This document shows, piece by piece, positions 58,407 to 64,000 of a DNA stretch of 64,000 bases. A program made the translations under genes and the position numbers. Below the pieces are notes generated by a model. It worked only from the letters and a program-made list of their open reading frames with translations, was not told the origin of the DNA and ran no database searches. Source of the stretch: Deltaproteobacteria bacterium. GTDB lineage: Bacteria; Bdellovibrionota; FAC87; UBA2466. Within the stretch, counting starts at the first letter, position 1. The number at the start of each line of letters is the position of its first letter. Location: contig JACPWY010000015.1 in the NCBI GenBank assembly GCA_016196825.1, positions 26,993 to 90,992 on the forward strand. Reading direction: 5' to 3'.

Positions 58407-59520
58407 ATGAGCGACGTCACGCTAGAGGAAATTCGCAGAGAGTCAGTGAGTCTTGCGAGCCGCCTCGACGCCCTGAGGGGGCGGCTTTGAACCCGTCAAG
58501 AAGCAGAAACGCCTAGGGGAGATCGAACAGCTCGAAGTAGCTGACGGTTTTTGGAACGATTCCAAAATGGCTAAGAGCCTGCTCAAAGAAAAAGCAAATA
58601 CTACGGGGCTTCTCGAAAAGTGGACCGTGGCCGAACGATCGGTCTCCGATTTTCAGGTCTTGGCCCAATTCGCACTCGAGGACCCAACTCCTGAGAACCT
58701 TTCCGAAGCCGCCCGCGAGCGGGCGGTGGCCGAGAAGGGGGTGAGGGAGCTTGAGATCCGTGAGATGTTGGGGGGAACGAATGATCGCGCCAACGCCATC
58801 GTCTCGATCAACGCCGGCGCGGGTGGCACAGAGGCGCAGGATTGGGCACAGATGTTGATGCGGATGTATCTGCGCTACTGCGAAGATGCGGGATTTAAGA
58901 CCAACATTGTCGACACGCAGGTGGGCGAAGAGGCGGGCATGAAGTCCGCCACTTTTACCGTGCAGGGCGATTTCGCGTTTGGCTATCTCTCAGCGGAGGT
59001 CGGCGTGCACCGTTTGGTGCGGGTGTCGCCGTTTGATTCCAATAATCGTCGGCACACGTCGTTTGCTTCGGTCTATGTCTATCCTGACATTGAAGAGGAA
59101 ATAGAGATCGAGGTGCTGGAGAAGGATTTGCGAGTTGACACCTACCGGTCGGGTGGTGCCGGCGGCCAGAAGGTGAACAAAACCGATTCAGCGGTGCGAC
59201 TGACCCACCTTCCCACTGGGATTGTGGTGGCTTGCCAAAATGAACGTTCTCAACACCAAAACCGCGCAATGGCGATGAAGATCTTGAAGGCCAGGCTCTA
59301 CGAACGGGAGCTTGAGACCAAGCGGGCCGAGCAGAAGGTGGTTGAGGATTCCAAAATGGACATCGCATGGGGGAGCCAGATCCGGTCGTACGTCTTGCAC
59401 CCCTATCGGCTCATCAAGGATCACCGCACCGACATGGAGGTCGGCGATGTGAATGCGGTCCTCGATGGCCGACTGCAGGGCTTTATCGAGAAGTATCTGA
59501 TGTCGAAAGGACAAAAATGA
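58407..59520 (+). CDS. prfB: peptide chain release factor 2, programmed +1 frameshift
   Basis: RF2 ends translation at UGA and UAA. The first 27 codons from ATG 58407 end at an in-frame TGA (58488-58490) in the slip site CTTTGA, preceded by the internal ribosome-like AGGGGGCGG. A +1 slip on CTT lets reading continue at GAA (58489) to 59520, giving about 370 residues. SPF (207-209) reads the stop codon and GGQ (252-254) drives hydrolysis. The coding sequence is therefore two frames joined. The stop overlaps the surE start (ATGA). Low RF2 raises frameshifting, the known autoregulation. Confidence 0.96.
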
Positions 59521-60290
59521 AAATCCTCATCAGCAACGATGATGGAATGGAGTCCCATGGGATTCACTCACTGGCGAAAAACTTAAAAAAATTAGGCGAG
59601 GTGACGGTCGTCGCCCCCCACCGCGAGCGCAGCACCGCTGGTCACAGCCTTACACTCCACAAGCCCTTGAGGATCACCAATCTGGGTGACGGAAAGTATG
59701 CAACCTCTGGTACGCCCGCCGATTGCATCTACCTCGGGATGCGCGAGGTGATGAAGTCTTTGCCCGATGTGATCGTGTCGGGTGTGAACCGCGGAGCCAA
59801 TCTTGGCACCGACATCCACTACTCGGGCACCGTTGCGGCGGCGCGCGAGGGGGCGCTCATGAACATTCCAAGCTATGCTTTTTCGCTCGTGGATCTTTCT
59901 CAGACCTTGCCCAACTATCCCCATGAAACATTTCGTTTCGAGATGGCGGGGGAGATTGCGCTTGAGGTGCTGCAGAAGACCATCGATATCAAGTTCCCCG
60001 CTCACACCCTCTTGAACATTAATATTCCCAATATGGACCGTTCTGAAATCAAGGGGATGAAGATCACGCGCCAGGGGTTTCGTTTCTATTCCAATGAGGT
60101 GAGTCGCCGGAGCGACCCCCGTGGAAAGGACTACTACTGGCTCGGCGGCCACTACCTGCGTTTCGAAGGGGGAGAGGACACCGACTGCCACGTTTTGAAC
60201 GACGGCTACGTCACTATCACGCCCATCACGATTGATTGCACTCATAATCAATTTTATGCGACGCTCGTGGCCAGTGCCTTTAATGACTAA
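59517..60290 (+). CDS. surE: 5'/3'-nucleotidase SurE
   Basis: A 257-residue survival-protein nucleotidase that removes phosphate from nucleoside monophosphates. The metal site is MKILISNDDGMESHGI (D8, D9), with Ser in SGTVAAAREGALMNIPSYAF and Asn in VSGVNRGANLGTDIHYSGT. The ATG overlaps the prfB stop; a longer frame inside prfB is ignored. The TAA stop lies inside the outer stem of palindromic element A4. Confidence 0.96.
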   Translation: MKILISNDDGMESHGIHSLAKNLKKLGEVTVVAPHRERSTAGHSLTLHKPLRITNLGDGKYATSGTPADCIYLGMREVMKSLPDVIVSGVNRGANLGTDIHYSGTVAAAREGALMNIPSYAFSLVDLSQTLPNYPHETFRFEMAGEIALEVLQKTIDIKFPAHTLLNINIPNMDRSEIKGMKITRQGFRFYSNEVSRRSDPRGKDYYWLGGHYLRFEGGEDTDCHVLNDGYVTITPITIDCTHNQFYATLVASAFND

Positions 60291-60471
60291 ACAGGGACGC
60301 ATCGAGAAAGAGCCATTCCTGGCGGCTGAAAGGCCCGCTGGACTTCGTCCTCCGCAGTCGCCGTCCTCGACGGGCCTACAGGCCCGCCTGCGGGGGCTCC
60401 TTTGTGCGTCCTCGCCAGCGGGCCTTTCGCTCGCCGACAATTGGCTCTTTCTCGATGCGTCCCTGTTTAGT
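60286..60471. repeat. family A palindromic element, copy A4
   Basis: A perfect 30-bp inverted repeat lies at 60286-60315 and 60442-60471; the surE TAA is in the left arm. A second pair AAAGGCCCGCTGG / CCAGCGGGCCTTT directly flanks the core, which starts CTTCGTCCTCCGC (60343) and contains GGGCC-TACA-GGCCC. It ends TTTGTGCGTCCTCG (60414). Confidence 0.9.
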
Positions 60472-60520
60472 GGGGCTTGTTAAGGCTTGTGAAGCTCCTT
60501 TGATCGAGGCAAATTGAGTC

Positions 60521-61474
60521 GTGGCTCGAATTCTTTATCTTTGTCCGGACGCTCAGATTCCTCATGGCGGCAACTATGTGATCTACCGACACGTCGATAT
60601 CTTGCGGGCCCACGGGTTTGACGCCTGGGCAGTTCACCAGGAATCGGGCTTTCGGTACTCTTGGTTCAACAATGAAACCGCGGTCACTACTCTGAAGGTG
60701 ATCGCTCCGATTGGGGCCGACGTTTTGGTGCTTCCAGAGAATGTGGGACCGGCGGGGCTGGGCATCCATCGAGACTGCCGGCGCGTGATCTTCAACCAAA
60801 ATGCGTACCTCACATTTCACAACTCCTTTGGGAGTGGATCCGTGGAGCGGTTCTACCGAGAGGCGGCGGGCGTGCTGTGCGTCTCCGAAGACAGTGCAGA
60901 GTACTTGCGTTTTGCCTTCCCGGAAGTGTCGGTCACTCGTCTCCACCTATCGATCGATTCCAAACTCTTTTGCCCTCAAGAGAAGGCCCGAACGATTGTC
61001 TACATGCCGCGAAAGGGCGGAGAGGACGCGAGCCAGATCCTCTTGCTGCTGGAGAGTCGCGGATTGTCTGGTTTTTCGGTGAAACCCCTCGATGGTCTAC
61101 CGCTGAGCGGTGTGGCCGAAGCGTTGGGGCGCGCCGCCATTTTCTTGAGTTTTAGCCAAGCTGAGGGATTTCCGCTTCCGCCCATTGAGGCCATGGTCTC
61201 GGGATGTCTGGTGGTCGGATACCATGGCCAAGGTGGCCGGGAATACTTCCAACCCGATTTTTGTCTGCCCGTTGAGCCGGGCGCGCTCAGGTCCTATTGC
61301 GAAACTGTGGAGCGGGCCATCGCTCTGTGGGATTCCGGCGAGGGAACGGCAATGGCCGGCAGGGCTCGCCGTTTTGTGCTAGACACCTATGCCGAAGCAC
61401 GGGAGGCTCAAGATCTATTAGACTTCTGGAGGTCCTTTCCGTCTCATGTCTCCATGGCTCAAAAACCTGAATGA
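60521..61474 (+). CDS. GT4-like glycosyltransferase
   Basis: A 317-residue protein of the GT-B fold. It begins at GTG with ARILYLCPDAQIPHGGNYVI, which has the Gly-rich acceptor-side loop. The C-terminal half holds FLSFSQAEGFPLPPIEAMVS, the E-x7-E motif that binds the sugar nucleotide, and GCLVVGYHGQGGREYF. It is shorter than most GT4 enzymes (about 370), so it is a compact member. It overlaps the helicase gene by 29 bases. Confidence 0.82.
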   Translation: MARILYLCPDAQIPHGGNYVIYRHVDILRAHGFDAWAVHQESGFRYSWFNNETAVTTLKVIAPIGADVLVLPENVGPAGLGIHRDCRRVIFNQNAYLTFHNSFGSGSVERFYREAAGVLCVSEDSAEYLRFAFPEVSVTRLHLSIDSKLFCPQEKARTIVYMPRKGGEDASQILLLLESRGLSGFSVKPLDGLPLSGVAEALGRAAIFLSFSQAEGFPLPPIEAMVSGCLVVGYHGQGGREYFQPDFCLPVEPGALRSYCETVERAIALWDSGEGTAMAGRARRFVLDTYAEAREAQDLLDFWRSFPSHVSMAQKPE

Positions 61475-63413
61475 AGAGCAGCGCGAGGCGGCCCTGCACA
61501 ACGAGGGCCCCCTTCTGATCTTGGCGGGGGCCGGGTCGGGGAAGACGACTGTGCTCGTGTCCCGAGCCGGCCGGTTGATCGACGAAGGCATCTGCCCGGC
61601 GAAGAGGCTTTGTGTGCTCACCTTCACCAATAAGGCGGCGCGGGAACTGAAAGCGCGCGTCGCGGCCCGGTTGGGCGAACCTGGCGGACAGATCTGGGCT
61701 GGCACCTTTCATTCCTTTGGACTCTCTTTGCTCAGAAAATTTTCTAAAGCCTCGGGGTTTAAGCAGGAGTTTGGCGTGGTCGATGCGACCGATTCGGCCG
61801 CCATTGCCAAGGAGCTCATGGGGGATTTTCACAATGCGGGAAAAACCGCTTACGACTCCCGTCGTCTCATCGAGATGATTTCTCAGTGGCGGCATGAAGG
61901 GCGTTTGACCGCCCGGGGGGAAGACGAATACGAAGCGGCGGTCGAGTGGTTGATGCCGCGGTATTTTAATCAGCTAGATCGTTTGGGCGTTGTCGATTTC
62001 GATGGGCTCTTGCAGCGGCCCATCGATCTGATAAAGCGCGATCCGGAGATCCGGCGCGAGATTCAGCAGATGTACGACCAGGTGATGGTGGATGAGTTTC
62101 AAGACACCAATGCGACCCAGATGAAGTTGGTGCGGCTATTGAGTGAGTCTCACAACAATCTGTCCGTGGTGGGGGATGACGATCAATCCATTTACGGTTG
62201 GCGGGGGGCGTGCATCAAGAATATTTTGGATTTCCCCAAGAATTTTAAGCGATGCAAGGTGGTGAGGCTCGAGCGAAACTACCGATCGACCGAACCGATC
62301 TTAAAGTTTGCGAATGCCGCGATCTCACGGAATGTCGAGCGTCATGTCAAAGTGCTCAAACCCCATCTCGTGGGAGAGGCGCCCGCGCCGAAACTTTTCG
62401 TCTATCAAAATGAGACCGAGGAGGCGGAGGGCGTGTGCGGCGAGATCCGGGGTTGGCTTGAGAGCGGGGTGTCACCTAAGGAGATTGCTGTTCTCTATCG
62501 TTCCAATAGCATTGGCGCGAGCCTGGAGGCTGAGCTTCGGAAGAATTCGATTCCCTACGCCATCACCGGTGGCACGGCCTTCTTCGACCGAAAGGAGACG
62601 CGCGACGCTTTGGCCTACTTAAGGATGGCTTTTCGGCCATCGGCGTTGTCGTTGCGTAGGATGCTTACATCTCCGCCCCGGGGCGTGGGGGGGAAGAGCT
62701 TGGAGCTTCTTGAGGTCTATGCTCACGACCATCGTACGAACTTGGTGAGGGCGGCTCGGCGATGGAGGGAGGCCGGGGTGGAGGAGCGGGCGGGTCGCGC
62801 GCTCGATGACGTGTTTACTTCGCTTGAGAGCTTTGCTCCCGCCTGCGTGAACTCACCGAAAACTTCGCTTCTCGGCCTTCTCGAACAATCGGGGTATCGC
62901 AAGCACTTGGAAAAGAGGAGCAGCGATGCTCTTCAGGGGGCCAAGCGCTGGAGGATGATTGAGATCTTTGCGGATGTCTTTGAGCGGATGATGCTCAAGA
63001 CTCGCGATCCCAAGGATTTCATCGATGCGATGGAATTGAGGGACCACGCGGATGACGAGGAGGAGCAGTCTAAAATCAATCTCATGACATTGCATGCTTC
63101 GAAGGGGCTTGAGTTTCAGTGTGTGATCCTGGTTGGGGTTGAAGAGGAGATCCTGCCGCACCGGACGCTGGGGCTTGATGTGGCGGAGGAGCGAAGGCTT
63201 TTTTACGTGGGGGTGACGCGGGCGAAGCGGATGCTCTATCTCACCCACAACAGAAAGCGCAACCGGTTCGGAGGCGAGGTCGACGTCGTGCCTTCACGGT
63301 TCTTGATCGAGATTCCAAGAACGCTCTACCAGATGGGAGAGCCGGTGAGAAAAATGTCGGCCGAGAATCGAAAAGCCATGCTCAATCAGCTTTACGAGAC
63401 GTTGGGCGTTTAG
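61446..63413 (+). CDS. UvrD/Rep-family DNA helicase
   Basis: A 655-residue superfamily 1A 3'-5' helicase. Motif I is LAGAGSGKT, Ia TFTNKAARELKARV, II VDEFQDTN, III VGDDDQSIYGWRGA, IV RNYRS and V MTLHASKGLEFQCVILVG. The Q-motif region at the N-terminus is LNEEQREAAL. The length is nearer Rep (673) than UvrD (720), and it lacks the long C-terminal RNA-polymerase-binding tail of UvrD/PcrA, so a Rep-like replication-restart role is favoured. ATG 61446 lies in the end of the glycosyltransferase gene. Confidence 0.93.
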   Translation: MSPWLKNLNEEQREAALHNEGPLLILAGAGSGKTTVLVSRAGRLIDEGICPAKRLCVLTFTNKAARELKARVAARLGEPGGQIWAGTFHSFGLSLLRKFSKASGFKQEFGVVDATDSAAIAKELMGDFHNAGKTAYDSRRLIEMISQWRHEGRLTARGEDEYEAAVEWLMPRYFNQLDRLGVVDFDGLLQRPIDLIKRDPEIRREIQQMYDQVMVDEFQDTNATQMKLVRLLSESHNNLSVVGDDDQSIYGWRGACIKNILDFPKNFKRCKVVRLERNYRSTEPILKFANAAISRNVERHVKVLKPHLVGEAPAPKLFVYQNETEEAEGVCGEIRGWLESGVSPKEIAVLYRSNSIGASLEAELRKNSIPYAITGGTAFFDRKETRDALAYLRMAFRPSALSLRRMLTSPPRGVGGKSLELLEVYAHDHRTNLVRAARRWREAGVEERAGRALDDVFTSLESFAPACVNSPKTSLLGLLEQSGYRKHLEKRSSDALQGAKRWRMIEIFADVFERMMLKTRDPKDFIDAMELRDHADDEEEQSKINLMTLHASKGLEFQCVILVGVEEEILPHRTLGLDVAEERRLFYVGVTRAKRMLYLTHNRKRNRFGGEVDVVPSRFLIEIPRTLYQMGEPVRKMSAENRKAMLNQLYETLGV

Positions 63414-64000
63414 TTGATGTTGTCGTACTTCAGCTTGACCCAGCCCTCGGTGCCGAAGGCGGTGTCGATTTGGCCGTTGGGTGTGATCTTTACCAGCGCA
63501 ATATCGTGATCGGGGTTGAAGTAGGGGCCCATGTTGAGCGGAACGATCTGGGAAGAGTCTTGGCATACGCCGAATGATGGGGCGGCGTCATAGTCAGCCC
63601 AGTGGAACGTGATCTCGCCCTTTTTTCCGTAAGCGGGATCGATGTTGCCTTTCGAATCGAGCTTGAACATCCGCCCCATCCCGTTCTGGTGGTAAGAATA
63701 GTTGAAGAGTGAAGAGCCGTGGGCCTGAAGAACGGTTGAGCCGGGGCTTGTCAGGATCCCATGGGTGCCGAAGGATTCATCGAGCCGACCAAACTCATCA
63801 AGACGTGCGAAACGGCCCTCGTGGGCAGAAGTAGACACTTCGAAAAGAAGTGAGTCCTTGAGAACCACACTCGAACGATACCAGATGTAGCGAACCCCAA
63901 AATGCTCTTGGGTCAAGCTGACGGTGCCTTGGTTTGCGAACGAAGGATCGGAATGGCCTTTTGAATCGAACCGCGCAATCGTGATGCCGCTCGTGTCTCC
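63410..64000 (-). CDS. delta-60 repeat protein, 3' part
   Basis: About 196 codons, open to the right window edge, so the start is outside. Repeats of the delta-60 (beta-propeller-like) type are seen: ITIARFDSKGHSDPSFANQG, FARLDEFGRLDESFGTHGIL, MFKLDSKGNIDPAYGKKGEI and VKITPNGQIDTAFGTEGWVK, each with G-x-x-D-x-x-F/Y-G. Such proteins are usually exported or surface bound and of unknown ligand. Its stop overlaps the helicase stop by four bases, tail to tail. Confidence 0.85.
   Translation of the reverse strand, partial: GDTSGITIARFDSKGHSDPSFANQGTVSLTQEHFGVRYIWYRSSVVLKDSLLFEVSTSAHEGRFARLDEFGRLDESFGTHGILTSPGSTVLQAHGSSLFNYSYHQNGMGRMFKLDSKGNIDPAYGKKGEITFHWADYDAAPSFGVCQDSSQIVPLNMGPYFNPDHDIALVKITPNGQIDTAFGTEGWVKLKYDNIN

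Overview
The window is a gene-dense, high-GC bacterial chromosome segment with both strands used and short gaps. No rRNA, tRNA, prophage, transposase gene or CRISPR array is visible. Several features point to a predatory or ex-deltaproteobacterial lineage, most likely Bdellovibrionota (inference). These are a histone-fold protein with a zinc finger, a tiny Lys-rich chromatin-type peptide, HNH proteins of the DUF222-like kind, many small exported proteins, an exported M13 peptidase, and a flagellin ending in a typical NASPRMALKLLE-like tail. No species call is made.

Layout. 1-9.5 kb: an MFS transporter entering from the left edge, superoxide dismutase, a LysR regulator, exported proteins of unknown role, a decayed HNH fragment, Bcp peroxiredoxin, the zinc-finger histone-fold protein and an SGNH hydrolase. 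9.6-14.3 kb: a tightly overlapped ExbB-ExbD-TonB-receptor-lipoprotein operon. 14.3-24.6 kb: glutathione peroxidase, small exported proteins, a two-gene 23S rRNA methyltransferase unit (RlmKL and an RlmD-type enzyme), a polytopic membrane protein and a rhomboid protease. 24.6-33.5 kb: an HNH protein whose coding sequence is studded with a short palindrome, a PLP decarboxylase, an M13 peptidase, and a multicopper oxidase with a CopB-like C-terminal tail. 33.5-44.8 kb: a LamG surface protein, a P-domain-like exported protein, an RCC1 remnant, a Phd/RelE-type toxin-antitoxin pair, an ABC importer (ATPase plus double permease), a PD-(D/E)XK nuclease, an exported peroxiredoxin and QueF. 44.8-53.1 kb: S20, a rhodanese, a leucine-rich-repeat lipoprotein, a YiiX-like amidase and a partial Complex I operon (nuoB-C-D-I). 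53.2-64 kb: the Lys-rich peptide, flagellin, a receiver-domain protein with BirA and CoaX, VapBC, RF2 with a programmed frameshift, SurE, a glycosyltransferase, a Rep/UvrD helicase and a delta-60 repeat protein leaving the window.

The most unusual signal is non-coding. At least four intergenic elements (near 16.4, 43.3, 57.5 and 60.4 kb) share a core bounded by CTTCGTCCTCCGC and GCGTCCTCG. Each copy is wrapped in long inverted arms of its own sequence, and the arms usually swallow the stop codon of the adjoining gene. A second family with the same architecture but another core lies at 37.2 and 50.3 kb. A third, very short palindrome close to GTCTGTCTTAAGACAGAC recurs between genes and is repeated in degenerate form inside the HNH gene at 24.9 kb.

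Other points of interest are a perfect intrinsic terminator whose T-tract runs straight into the prfB start codon, a flagellin leader with two candidate CsrA sites, and several oxidant-defence enzymes (SOD, Bcp, exported peroxiredoxin, glutathione peroxidase) in one stretch.
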